From: Hormiphora californensis
Taxonomy: Eukaryota; Ctenophora; Tentaculata; Cydippida; Pleurobrachiidae
Length of the DNA stretch: 64,000 nucleotides
Assembly (NCBI GenBank): GCA_020137815.1
Contig: CM035351.1
Coordinates: 6,984,815 to 7,048,814, forward strand
Reading direction: 5' to 3'
Part shown: piece by piece, positions 9,842 to 23,779 of the stretch
Position numbering within the stretch: position 1 is the stretch's first letter
Layout of the letters: each line of letters starts with the position of its first letter
Position numbers and translations under genes: made by a program
The notes under the pieces: model-generated
Told to the model about the DNA's origin: nothing
What the model saw: the letters and a program-made list of their open reading frames with translations, nothing else
The model's database searches: none

Positions 9842-12607
9842 ATGATCTGGCTATATTCTATTCCACTTTCTTTTGTCGCGGAAACGGGAAACACTAAATT
9901 GATACAATTTCAGGGGGGAGAGTACTCGGACTGGACTGATTATACGATCACTGAAATGAGAAATGGCATCACTGAGGCATATAGACTGGCTGATGGTGGC
10001 GACCACGAGAAACTCAGCCAGCTGTTACGAGTGGCCAAATCTAGGGTTGGACTCACGAGAAAGGTTCTGATGGCAAAAAATATTGATAAAAATTATGATA
10101 CACCACTGATCCGTGCCTGTTTTAAAAATCACTATACAGCTGTGAAAGTACTACTGGATGCTGCAACAGAGCATGATCATTCAGAAGATTTACTTAGGAG
10201 TATGCTCTTGGCAAAAAACGCTAATTCAGACACGGCATTACACTGTGCTGCAAAAGGGGGTAATATGAGGATAATGGAGCTGCTACTGGATGCTGCAACA
10301 GAGCATGAGCATTCAGAAAATATACTTAGGAGTATGCTCTTGGCAAAAAACGCTAATTCAGACACGGCATTACACTGTGCTGCAAAAGTGGGTAATGCGA
10401 GGATAATGGAGCTGCTACTGGCTGCTGCAACAGAGCATTCAGAAAATATACTTAGGAGTATGCTCTTGGCAAAAAACGCTAATTCAGACACGGCATTACA
10501 CTGTGCTGTAAAAGGGGGTAATGTATGGAAAATGGAGCTGCTACTGGATGTTGCAAATCAGGAGAGTCTACAAGAGGAACCTACTAGAGGAAAATTACTA
10601 GAGGACATCCTCCTGAAAAAAGATAAAGGGGGGCTTACACCTTTGGACTCTGCTTTAGAAAATGGATCAATCATGAAAGCCATAACTGAGATTCTTAAGA
10701 AACATAAAAATGGTAAACTGTACCTGGATATCCTTATCGAAAATGGTGCAGGAGAGGCAGTTGATAAATGGATCGTAAAATTTTACAGAAAGTTTCAGTA
10801 TGATGTAGAACTAGATGTAGCTCTACATCATTTACATTCTAAAAATATCAAGGGATATCAGGATGATCAAGGATATCAGGATGATCAAGGATATCAGGAT
10901 GATCAAGGATATCAGGATGATCAAGGATATCGGGATGATCAAGGATATCAGGATGATCAAGGATATCGGGATGATCAAGGATATCAGGATGATCAAGGAT
11001 ATCGGGATGATCAAGGATATCGGGATGATGATCATCATGATAAAGCATACCAGGAACGACTTAGATTTCATGATAAAGAAATAGAGTTTTGGAAAGAAAC
11101 TTTGAAACTTGTGTCACTGGAACTTGCTGTGAAGCACCTGCCTAAAACTGTAGGTATGTTGTTGGACGCTTCACTAATTCGTGTTGGAATGTATTCTGAA
11201 AAAGACTACGCGATGGATTTTCAAATATTAGAAGAATTCGATAAATCTTTCAAACTCGAAGATATTTCACAAGATTCAAAGATATTGCACCTTGACAATT
11301 ATGGCCATAAAATGAAACTACAGAAAAATGCAACGTTTTTAGATTTAATTGCAGAGGAGTCTACGCGAGAAAGATCACATGAAAAATTTCTTTCTCATCC
11401 TGTCGTGGAGCAACTTATCGAAATAAAATGGAGGCAAATTGGACAAATCTGGTTTTGGTTGTCTCTACTGATGCTTCTTTCCTTTGTGGTGATGCTGATT
11501 GTCGCAGCATATCCAACAGCGAAAATTCCGGATGACATAGGAGAACTGATAGCGAAAAATTATACGGATCATCTTGAATACTTGACAGAGACTAAAGTTA
11601 CGACTCTCGAAGTTATTCTCTTGGTTATGTCCGTGTTAAGGTTGATTGGTGAGATCTTTGATTTTTTATTTTCGATGAATTATGGCCCCTCAGTCATTAA
11701 AAAGATCTCCTGTTGTCTGCGAGCGCAAAGATCAGAACTACAGAGCCAGAAACAAATTTCCAACAAAAAATTAATTGTAGCCTACTTCTCAAAAGTAGAT
11801 AACGTCACTGAGCTTATGCTGTATTTCAGCACAGTTGTCTATGTGAGTATCGCTGGAAATCTTTGGTGGAAAAAGATGTTTGCTTTCGTAGCCGTCACTT
11901 CTGGTTTTTGGAACATGTTTCTCATACTTCGATATTTTCCAAAGATTGGAATTTATTTTATCATGGTCCTTCGAATTTTATGTACGCTTCTTGAGATTAT
12001 TCCACAAATGGCATTTTTTCTCTTTTCGTTTACAGTAGTTTTTTCTTTTGCAATAAATAATGATATAGTTAACTTTGCAAGTGGGAAGCCGTATTATTGG
12101 GTGTGGACAAAATTTTTTAGTAGTTTGGAGTATGATGTTATTGACATTAACGAAGAAGAGAGAAGCGTGCACTTGGCCCTTGTTACATTTTTCATCTTTG
12201 GCCTACTAATTAATCTTATTTTGTTAAACTTAGTAACTGGACTGGCAATAGATGATGTTCAGAAAATCAGAGCTGAGTCAGAGAAAGAAGCGAAAGTAGG
12301 AAGAATTAAACTAATTAGCACCGGTGAAAAAATTTGTTTTTGGTTAGATTTGTTGATACCTGTAATGGCATTACCATTACCAAGGCAATTCTATTTTTTT
12401 CCAATGAAATACTTTTCGAATGAAGTTACTGCTAAAATGTATGCCATTATCTCTAGCAAGTTCTACAATAATACTGGCTTTAAAAATGGGAAAGTAAAGT
12501 TGCAAGAAGAAGTGGACAAGTTGAGTGATGTAAATGTTAATGTCCTGTTACAAATAGCACAAGCTATGACTGTTGGTGACATAGACACCGTGCGCGACCA
12601 AGATTGA
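9842..12607 (+). CDS. TRPA-like ankyrin cation channel, one exon
   Basis: Predicted non-selective cation channel of the plasma membrane. The 921-aa frame has N-terminal ankyrin repeats (about 80-260; three nearly identical units with core SDTALHCAAKGGN), a linker of ten six-residue units (GYQDDQ/GYRDDQ, about 338-397), and a six-segment TRP-type membrane domain: S1 about 532-558, S2 588-612, S3 654-672, S4 679-698, S5 702-738, S6 777-805. S6 ends in LLNLVTGLAIDDVQKIRAE, which resembles the S6/TRP-box region of TRPA channels. The gene is intronless, unlike its neighbours, so retroposition is possible. An acceptor-like ttcag at 9908-9912 means the first 20 or so residues are uncertain. The last ten residues (GDIDTVRDQD) and the stop lie inside the MITE that begins at 12573. 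TRPA class is inferred; other ankyrin-TRP families are possible. Confidence 0.8.
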   Translation: MIWLYSIPLSFVAETGNTKLIQFQGGEYSDWTDYTITEMRNGITEAYRLADGGDHEKLSQLLRVAKSRVGLTRKVLMAKNIDKNYDTPLIRACFKNHYTAVKVLLDAATEHDHSEDLLRSMLLAKNANSDTALHCAAKGGNMRIMELLLDAATEHEHSENILRSMLLAKNANSDTALHCAAKVGNARIMELLLAAATEHSENILRSMLLAKNANSDTALHCAVKGGNVWKMELLLDVANQESLQEEPTRGKLLEDILLKKDKGGLTPLDSALENGSIMKAITEILKKHKNGKLYLDILIENGAGEAVDKWIVKFYRKFQYDVELDVALHHLHSKNIKGYQDDQGYQDDQGYQDDQGYQDDQGYRDDQGYQDDQGYRDDQGYQDDQGYRDDQGYRDDDHHDKAYQERLRFHDKEIEFWKETLKLVSLELAVKHLPKTVGMLLDASLIRVGMYSEKDYAMDFQILEEFDKSFKLEDISQDSKILHLDNYGHKMKLQKNATFLDLIAEESTRERSHEKFLSHPVVEQLIEIKWRQIGQIWFWLSLLMLLSFVVMLIVAAYPTAKIPDDIGELIAKNYTDHLEYLTETKVTTLEVILLVMSVLRLIGEIFDFLFSMNYGPSVIKKISCCLRAQRSELQSQKQISNKKLIVAYFSKVDNVTELMLYFSTVVYVSIAGNLWWKKMFAFVAVTSGFWNMFLILRYFPKIGIYFIMVLRILCTLLEIIPQMAFFLFSFTVVFSFAINNDIVNFASGKPYYWVWTKFFSSLEYDVIDINEEERSVHLALVTFFIFGLLINLILLNLVTGLAIDDVQKIRAESEKEAKVGRIKLISTGEKICFWLDLLIPVMALPLPRQFYFFPMKYFSNEVTAKMYAIISSKFYNNTGFKNGKVKLQEEVDKLSDVNVNVLLQIAQAMTVGDIDTVRDQD
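10194..11031 (+). repeat. In-frame coding repeats in the TRPA-like gene
   Basis: 10194-10540 holds three ankyrin units of about 114-132 bp that are almost identical in DNA, including silent positions, so the duplication is recent or homogenised. 10855-11031 holds ten 18-bp units (ggatatcaggatgatcaa) with a single recurring variant (cag to cgg, Gln to Arg). Both arrays keep frame. Confidence 0.9.
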
Positions 12608-13258
12608 GCTCACACACAGGTGTCTGCTCCGCCTCAAAAAGGGTCGTTTCTTTCAAGGGATGTTACACGCGATCCACTTGACCGATTTGCATCCGGTTTG
12701 TCGCAAAAGACTACAAATGATCCTAATATACTGGAAAATACCCGAGAAGTTTGTCTGTCAACAGGAAGTGGGTCAAAGTTGACACTGAAGTCAAACCTAT
12801 AATCTGGCTTCTGAGAGTTTCTGCACTACGCCCATGCGATTTAGAAGATATTGGGAGATATGTTGATGCAATTAGCATCAGCTATTAATGCCGGGTATTT
12901 TCCAGTACTCACAAGAGTTCAACCTATCTTCTCATACCCTCAGATTCATTCTACACCGTCTGGGAGTGGTGCAAAAAGGCTCGGAAGCCAGATTATAGGT
13001 TTGACTTCAGTGTCAATTTTGACCCACTTCCTGTTGACAGACAAACTTCTCGGGTATTTTCCAGTAAACTAGGACCAATTTGTAGTCTTTTGCGACAAAC
13101 CGGATGCAAATCGGTCCAGTGGATCACGTGCAATTTGGCTTGAAAGACACGACCCTTTTTTAGGGGGCGGAGCGGACACCTATGTGCGAGCTCGGTCTCG
13201 GTCGCTGCGCGACCTCGATCTCGCACGCACTAGTTGTCAATGTCACCAACTATGACTG
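12564..13258. mobile_element. 677-bp MITE, copy 2, at the 3' end of the channel gene
   Basis: The element is 12573-13249 with TIRs TTGGTGACA/TGTCACCAA and a perfect 9-bp duplication CTATGACTG at 12564-12572 and 13250-13258. It has the same length as the copy at 1057-1733 and is highly similar, so both inserted fairly recently. It interrupts the reading frame of the TRPA-like gene a few codons before what looks like the ancestral stop (taa at 13269-13271, reading on from the right-hand duplication). Confidence 0.9.
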
Positions 13259-13864
13259 TACATAACAATTAATCAGTGAATATTAAAGTGAGAGGTGCAC
13301 GAAAACGAAAGTCGGAATAATTTCTAAACAAATAGTTTTTAACATTAATAAGTGTCCAAATAATTTCTTCCCTTTATTCAATAAAGTCTGTAATTTTTTA
13401 TCTAAACAGTTTTTGAGCGTTATGTGGCCAGTTATCTTATAAGTATTTCTTGAACTAATAACTTTAGCAGTTAGTTTTTTCCAAAGTGTGTGAGAATATA
13501 AGGACTCCACGCGTGAGGTATACCGCTCTGAAGCTCGTCAGTGTCAGTTACAGTTTTACTTAGCTGGCCCTGTCGTGTCTGTGGCAAAACTTTATATTAT
13601 TATTATTATTGGTGTCCAATTAAAAGTTTGATGAAAAGATGACGTCTCAATGTTGTGTTAGAAATTCATTCATAACTAGAAACCTGCATGCGCGTGCAAG
13701 CTTCAAACACAAGTTGGAAGCATGAGACATTCACCGACTTGTTTGTTTTGATCCAAGGAACAATTTTTCGTGCACCCATCTTCTATTTTTCTTGATATGA
13801 AGTGGGGGTATGAGGGGTATCTAGAAGGATCCGAGGGGCATCCACAAGCAGTGTCCGAAGGCTA
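13259..13864. other. No gene recognised
   Basis: AT-rich 3' flank of the channel gene. AATAAAG at 13379-13385 and attaaa at 13619-13624 could be polyadenylation signals for it. Nothing else was seen. Confidence 0.4.
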
Positions 13865-14217
13865 TCTATATTATAAAGCAGAGATGGTTGCAAGACAAAA
13901 TTTGGGGGAGGGGGTTTTAGGGTTTGCACGTGGAAAATTGACGTGTTGTTAGGGATGGTTGGGTGGGGTTTGGGGAGTTGCCATGATGGTGGGCAAGAGT
14001 TTAATACTGCACGTGCATGTTGTTGGGTGTTTTATTGCGTGTTCCTGTCGTGTTTAGTGGTGCTTGGCCATCTACTGCTGCAGTGCTGCGGCCCCGATGG
14101 ATGCCTCAGCTTTTCTACCAATTCGTATCCCAGCTTTAATAACTCTACACAGCTCCAGTTCTACGGATCTTTATCACCTGATTCCAGCTTCCATTATATT
14201 CACCAGCCAGATATGAG

Positions 14218-14258
14218 GGGGAGAGAGAGAGAGAAAGAGGGAGAGAGAGAGAGAGAGG

Positions 14259-14324
<66 letters not shown>

Positions 14325-14438
14325 GAGGGAATGATGGGGTTAGAGGGATAAAGAGAGAAGGGCATAGATGAAGACTATCCATTGGAGAGGGGACAGGGAA
14401 AGAGACGGAGACGGAGAGGGGGAGAGAGAGACATAGAG

Positions 14439-14469
<31 letters not shown>
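14218..14469. repeat. (GA)n microsatellite and 28-bp G run
   Basis: GA repeats run from 14218 to about 14322. After a purine-rich stretch an uninterrupted run of 28 G occupies 14442-14469. Proline- and serine-rich minus-strand frames across it are artefacts. Confidence 0.95.
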
Positions 14470-14570
14470 TTGTTGTAGGACTCCAACTGGCTGTAAGGGG
14501 ATCATGGGGTGAGTTGGTCAACATAGCCCGGGGGCGGGGGAGGGAGGGTGTGTGTGTGTGTTTTGCACCG

Positions 14571-15045
14571 CCCGTCATTCCACCCACTTTACTGCCCACA
14601 ATGGTCGGCAGCCAACCTCTATTAATATCACTCTTCGCCACCGTCCCCCACACGTAGGGATAGTGTTGATGTTGTTCCGGATTGGGTCCTGGTATTTTGT
14701 CGAGCAAGCTCAACATTTCCCTCGAACCTTTGCCGGCATCACAAGAAGAGTATTTGATACAGTGAATCTAATAGTAGACTGACATACCTATATTGTCAGG
14801 GCAATGGATGGAATTTACCTGTCACACAGACTGGTCTCTGGTTACTACTGCTCCAAGGAGCTGTAGAGGTAGGTGGGTTGCCGGATATAACAATACCGTG
14901 GGTTCACCATCTAATCGGTGACGGCTGAAATATCTTATCACACCTCAGGTCTTGGGTCAAAACCGCTAGCAGTACTTATCAGCATGCAACCTGGGGGTCC
15001 GGACAGCTAATTTCTTAGCAAGCACAGATAAGCATGAGGGGAGGG
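14571..15045. repeat. Conserved internal block of the array units, first copy
   Basis: This block (caccgcccgtcattcc... cacagataagcatga) recurs at 16811-17285 with only scattered substitutions. It is internal to Helitron-like units 1 and 3, follows a (GT)n run in both, and has no conserved protein frame. Confidence 0.8.
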
Positions 15046-15488
15046 AGGGTGTTGAATAATATGGGACGAGAGCAGTCAATAGATATTGAGAGGATTCGAA
15101 AGGGGTGGGAGGATTCAGTAGGGGGCGAGAGGAGTTTTGGGTTTTTTGCCTGGGCTCTCTAGTCTATATTATAAAGCAGAGATGGTTGCAAGACAATTTG
15201 TTTTTGGGGGGGTTTTAGGGGTTGCACGTGGAAAATTGACGTGTTGTTAGGGGTGTTTGGTGGGGTTTGGGGAGTGCACGTGCGGGTGTAAAGGTTTTAT
15301 AAATTTGGGGGATAATAGCTGATTTGAAAGAGTATGAGATTGTCTTTCTAATGAGCCTTGGTATTTTGAAATTGGTTGCGAAATGACGGAGTTATGGCGA
15401 AAATGGTGAAAAATGAGGAAAAATTTGGGGTTCAGAACTGCTTCAGATCACAGATTGAGAGAGGGGTGAGGGGAGTATTCAATATGGC

Positions 15489-16398
15489 ATTATAGGGGGG
15501 GGGTTCAACCCTAAAAATTTCCATTGATACCCACTTTTTTGGCAAATAGAAATTTTATATTGGAAATTTTTAGAAATTTTTAGAATTTTTTGGAAATTTT
15601 TGGAAATTTTTAGAATTTTTTGGAAATTTTTAGAAATTTTTAGAAATTTTTAGAAATTTATGGACAATGGAAATTTTTGGAAGTTTTTAGTAAATGGAAA
15701 TTTTTAGAAGTTTTTAGAAATTTTTAGAAGTTTTGTCGGTAACCCAATTCCAAGCTAATGACAGGTTATCTTTGCATGTTTTCGACAGTAAGTTAGTTAT
15801 ACACGCTACATCCATGATCTAGTGATCTATAACAGTGATCTAGCTTAAAAAAGAGTTTAAAGTTTCTATATTGTATGCTAAGAAACCCGATCTACTACGG
15901 TATTAGGCATTCCGTCCGAAGGAATGTAAGGTATCTTGTGCAATTGGTAACTTACTTTTCAATAAGTTTTCGAGACGCCCTTAGTTGGACTTAGTTGGCC
16001 AATGAATCTATGATTTCTGAAGAAATTGTACGGATTGCCAAAAAATATATGATCTCGATGTTTTTGACCTATTATTAAATGATTTATCGATGCTCAGTGC
16101 TCACAAGAGGTAAGGAAAAGGAACCAGTTCTGTGACAACTGTGTTTGTATATTTTCATGTTTTTGTTAATTTTTCTTTTCTTGGTCAATGGAAATGTTTA
16201 GAAATTTTTAGAAGTTTTTAGAAATTTTTGGAAATTAATGGAAATTTTTGGAAGTTTTTAGAAATTTTTGGAAATTTTTAGTACTAAAAACTTCTAAAAA
16301 TTTCTAAAAAAATTCTAAAAATTTCTAAAAATTTCCATCGATACCCGGATTTTGGCAAATGGAAATGGAAATTTTTAGGTTGAACCCCCCCATTATAG
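15489..16398. mobile_element. Poly-G-ended foldback with decamer arms, copy 1
   Basis: The element 15496-16391 begins with a G run then ttcaaccctaaaaattt and ends with the complement and a C run. It is flanked by a 7-bp duplication ATTATAG (15489-15495, 16392-16398). The uninterrupted target can be read in a sister unit at about 18702-18717 (gcgttataggggagtg). The arms contain arrays of about 10 bp (ggaaatttttaga type) in opposite orientation at 15545-15730 and 16190-16345. No gene inside. Confidence 0.75.
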
Positions 16399-16545
16399 GG
16401 GAGTGAATAGAGGGTGAGATGGAGTGAATAGGGGACGATATGATTCAATAGGGGCTGAGGGGAGTCAATAGGGATAAGAGCGGTGAGGACTGAGGGGAGT
16501 CAACAGGGGGAAGGGGGCGTGGAGTATGATCTCGCGACTGGAGGT

Positions 16546-16558
16546 GCCGCGAAGCGGC
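16546..16558. repeat. GCCGC-GAA-GCGGC hairpin
   Basis: Short perfect stem containing GCGAAGC, a sequence known to form an unusually stable DNA mini-hairpin. The same hairpin is at 19907-19919, both about 100 bp before a CTAG unit end. Confidence 0.7.
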
Positions 16559-16772
16559 GCCGTAGGGAGCAAAGTAGGCATGAGCCAGGGATCGGGATTG
16601 AGATGAGTCAATAGGGTGTGAGAGTTTTTTGTTCTTTTGCCTGGGCTCTCTAGTCTATATTATAAAGCAGAGAACCTTGCAAGACAATTGTTTTTTTGGG
16701 GGTTTTTAGGGCTCGCACGTGGAAAATTGACGTGTTGTTAGGGGTGTTTGGTGGGGGGTTTGGGGCGTGCAC

Positions 16773-16811
<39 letters not shown>

Positions 16812-17435
16812 GCACCGCCCGTCATTCCTCCCACTTTACTGCCCCACAATGGTCGGCAGACAACCTATATTAATATCACTCTTCGCCACCGTTCCCCACA
16901 CGTAGGGATAATGTTGATGTTGTTCCGGTTTGGGTCCTGGTATTTTGTCGAGCAAGCTCAACATTTCCCTCGAACCTTCGCCGGCATCACAAGAAGAGTA
17001 TTTGATACAGTGAATCTAATAGTAGACTGACATACCTATATTGTCAGGACAATGGATGGAATTTACCTGTCTCACAGACTGGTCTCTGGTTACTACTGCT
17101 CCAAGGAGCTGTAGAGGTAGGTGGGTTGCCGGATATGACAATACCGTGGGTTCACCATCTAATCGGTGACGGCTGAAATATCTTATCACACCTCAGGTCT
17201 TGGGTCAAAACCGCTAGCAGTACTTATCAGCATGCAACCTGGGGGTCCGGACAGCTAATTTCTTAGCAAGCACAGATAAGCATGAAAACGCTTATGTAAA
17301 CTTCTGGTGAGCATTTGGCAAATTATCGACTCCCAGGGGCTGCACTATTGCGGGGTAATTACTTGCCATACGGCGGAGGTGGCCATTTGTTTGGCCCAGA
17401 CCTGCCCTACCACTCTTGGGTCCCTTATTGCGTTG

Positions 17436-17772
17436 TTATAGAGGGGGGGGGGTGACACGTAACACTTTGTAACATGTGCAGAAAACTTTTTGTGCACGTT
17501 ACATGTTACAAAGTGTTACAAAGTGTTACAAAGTGTTACAAAATGTTACAAAGTGTTACAAAATGTTACAAAGTGTTACAAAATGTTACAAAATGGGCAT
17601 TTTTTGCAACATTTTGCAACATTTTGCAACATTTTGTAACACTTTGTAACACTTTGTAACACTTTGTAACGCTTGTAACACTTTGTAACATGTGCAGAAA
17701 ATATTTTGTGCACGTTACATGTTACAAAGTGTTACAAAGTGTTACGTGTCACCCCCCCCCCCCCCTTATAGA
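17436..17772. mobile_element. Poly-G-ended foldback with decamer arms, copy 2
   Basis: The element 17443-17765 starts with a run of G then gtgacacgtaacac and ends with the complement and a run of C. A 7-bp duplication TTATAGA flanks it (17436-17442, 17766-17772). The left arm holds about nine tandem tgttacaaag decamers, and the right arm holds their complement (ttttgcaaca/ctttgtaaca). It is wholly non-coding. Confidence 0.8.
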
Positions 17773-20014
17773 AGAAAAATCCCCCATAAGTAGCGTTGCC
17801 CTATAGTTTGCCACTTGTTCCAGGTCGGGATAGTTAGGGATGGTTTAATCGAATAGGTTACTTATGGCTATTAGTTTGGAGAATATTACCAAATCAAGTG
17901 TGTTGCTTGATCTGTTTGTTAGTGAGGAGGATTGTTTTAGATATATTGCAAAGGTAGTATGTGGCAAAAATTTGGGCAGAGGTTCCCCAGGGGAATAACC
18001 CCTATTTTTGCGAGAGAAGGTAACCTCCGTCCGACCAATATGGGATGTTGGACAGGAGGGCTGTTTTAAAGGCTACAGCTGCCGGGTGATTACAAATCAT
18101 GGGTTGCCATAATTGAGGGAGGCTAGTTCTCTGGCGTAGAATTTACCCCCATAATTAAATGGGAGACAGCCGAAGGGTCATCAGGCATGCCTAGTAGGCA
18201 GAGGCCCTCGGTGATTACAAATCATGGGTTGCCATGTGTAACAAGGTTACTGGCTGGGGTGAGATTATCAGTTCAACCGGGATCCTCACTAAGACTCAGC
18301 CCGACGACCGACCGACAAACGATCGATCAACGACTGATATCAATCGTCAACCAACCGTTCATCAATCGACCGCCGAACCAAATCCCAGCAGGGACCAGCC
18401 GCACTGCAAGAGCTCGGTGCCATAGTTGAGTTCGGCAAGGTCTCTGGCAAAGTTTACTCCCCAAGATTGGGGAGAGAGCCGGTGTGATTTGACCGTGCGT
18501 GTGTAAAGGTTTTATAAATTTGGGGGATAATAGCTTTTTGGAAAGAGCTTGAGATTATCTTTCTAATGAGCCCAAGATTTTGGAAATTGGTTGAGAAATG
18601 ACTGAGTAATGGGGGAAATGGTGAAAAATGAGGGAAAATGTGGGGCTCCGAACTGCTTCAGATCACAGATTGAGAGAGGGGTGAGGGAAGTGTTCATTAT
18701 GGCGTTATAGGGGAGTGAATAGAGGGTGAGATGAAGTGAATAGGGGACGATATGATTCAATAGGGGCCGAGGGGAGTAAGAGGGCCGTGGGGGATAAGAG
18801 GGCCGAGGAGGATAAGAGGGCTGAGGACTGAGGGGAGTCAACAGGGGGAAGGGGGCGTGGAGTACAAAGTAGGCATGAGCCAGGGATCGGGATTGAGAGG
18901 AGTCAATAGGGTGTGAGAGTTTTTTGTTCTTTTGCCTGGGCTCTCTAGTCCTTATTATAAAGTACAAATGAACGTCGTGAAGGTGATGATGACCTATCAT
19001 CACGTACAAATAGAGGGGGGTTGCCAAGGAGGTGGGTTGGGAGGGGTGTTGGAGGTTTTGGGGGAATACTGCACGTGCATGTTGTTGGTTGTTTGTTGCG
19101 TGTTCCTGTGTGGTGTTTCGTGGTGTTTTGGGATCTACTACTGGGGCCGCCAAGATTGCCAAAGCCTTTCTACCTACGTACCCCGTTGATTTTATACACA
19201 GCTACAATTCTACGGATCTTTATCACCTCATTCTACATGTTATTCAGCGGGATTTCCCTTGATGTTTATCACCATCGCTCTACCACTACCAACCTCCATA
19301 TTATTATTCTTTCCCCCGACATGGAGAGACGAAGAGTAAGAGGGGGAGAGAGACATAGATACGGGTCGGGGGGGGGGGGTGTTGTAGGACTTAACAATGG
19401 GCTTTCTAGTCTATATTATAAAGCAGAGATGCTTGCAAGACAATTGGTTTTTTGGGGGTTTTTATGGCTTGCACGTGGAAAATTCGCGTGTTGTAACAAC
19501 ACATTAGGGGTGTTTGGTGGGGTTTGGGGCGTGCACGTGCGTGTGTAAATGTTTTATAAATTTGGGGGATAATAGCTCTTTGGAAAGAGCTTGAGATTAT
19601 CTTTCTAATGAGCCCAAGATTTTCGAAATTGGTTGAGAAATGACTGAGTAATGGGGGAAATGGTGAAAAATGAAGGAAAATGTGGGGTTCTGAACTGCTT
19701 CAGATCACAGATTGAGAGAGGGGTTAGGGAAGTGTTCCTTATGGCGTTATAGGAGAGTGAATAGAGGGTGAGATGAAGTGAATAGGGGACGATATGATTC
19801 AATAGGGGCCGAGGGGAGTAAGAGGGCCGAGGGGGATAAGAGGGGTGAGGACTGAGGGGAGTCAACAGGGGGAAGGGGCGTGGAGTATGATCTCGCGACC
19901 GGAGGTGCCGCGAAGCGGCGCCGTAGGGAGCAAAGTAGGCATGAGCCAGGGATCGGGATTGAGAGGAGTCAATAGGGTGTGAGAGTTTTTTGTTCTTTTG
20001 CCTGGGCTCTCTAG

Positions 20015-20520
20015 TCTATATTATAAAGTACAACTGAGTGGCGTGATGGTGGTGATGATGGAGTATCCTAGCTTGCAACACTAGCGTGTAACAATTTGCC
20101 CCATGGCCCATTTGCCCGTGCGAATTAAGGGGTTGTTATGGTTGGTGGGGAAGGTTGCCATATTGGTAGGCAAGGGGCAGTTGGGAAATAGAGTAGTTGC
20201 ACGTGCAGTAATATTTGTGGACTGGATGAGGTGTTTGGTGCTATTTCTACATTCTTTTCCCTTCTTCAATCAACCTCTATTTTCATCTACACCCCCGTCC
20301 TCTGACAAGTGACATTGGCGGGAGACACACTGAAGTTGGGCGCGCTCGTATAGTATATAGCCTTCAGACACTACCTATAGACACCCCTCAGATCCCTCCA
20401 GATACCCCTCAGACCTTAGTAGATACTAAGGTCGACAGACCCTTGGGCACGTCGCGCCCCCCATGTTCGCGCGCCCGTAGGGCGATCCCCTCACGCAAGG
20501 CAAGACAGACCCCCCCCTCT
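20015..20520. repeat. Last Helitron-like unit, right end not found, plus GC-rich repeat
   Basis: A sixth unit starts at 20015 (tctatattataaagtac), but no CTAG end with a shared 3' block could be identified. 20447-20515 is an inverted copy of the GC-rich repeat seen at 2717-2803. Confidence 0.5.

Positions 20521-23779
<3,259 letters not shown>

Larger units (their letters stand above)
13865..20014 (+). mobile_element. Head-to-tail array of Helitron-like units
   Basis: The motif TCTATATTATAAAG, or a close variant, starts units at 13865, 15163, 16654, 18949, 19410 and 20015. From the second on, each start directly follows an upstream unit ending (ct)CTAG (gggctctctag|tctatatt). Helitrons begin TC, end CTRR and insert between A and T. 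Here the first unit follows an A (13864) and junctions are CTAG|TC, as expected for tandem rolling-circle copies. The 5' motif resembles known Helitron 5' ends. Units share gcacgtggaaaattgacgtg near the start and a gagggtgagatg... gtcaatagg block near the end. Lengths differ (about 1298, 1491, 2295, 461, 605 bp) through deletions and insertions. No RepHel gene is present. A canonical 3' hairpin next to CTAG is not obvious, which lowers confidence. Confidence 0.55.

Noticed and set aside
10848-11084. Open frames in all three plus and minus frames over the GYQDDQ repeat
   Set aside because: The 18-bp unit lacks stops in most frames; only the frame joined to ankyrin repeats and the channel domain is credible.
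14568-14582. caccgcccgtc, resembling the universal small-subunit rRNA 3' motif
   Set aside because: The match is limited to about 11 bases, the surrounding sequence shows no further rRNA similarity, and the block repeats at 16811 inside the Helitron-like units.
17474-17659. Tandem decamers considered as a CRISPR-like array
   Set aside because: Units are contiguous without spacers, in a eukaryotic genome, and belong to foldback arms.
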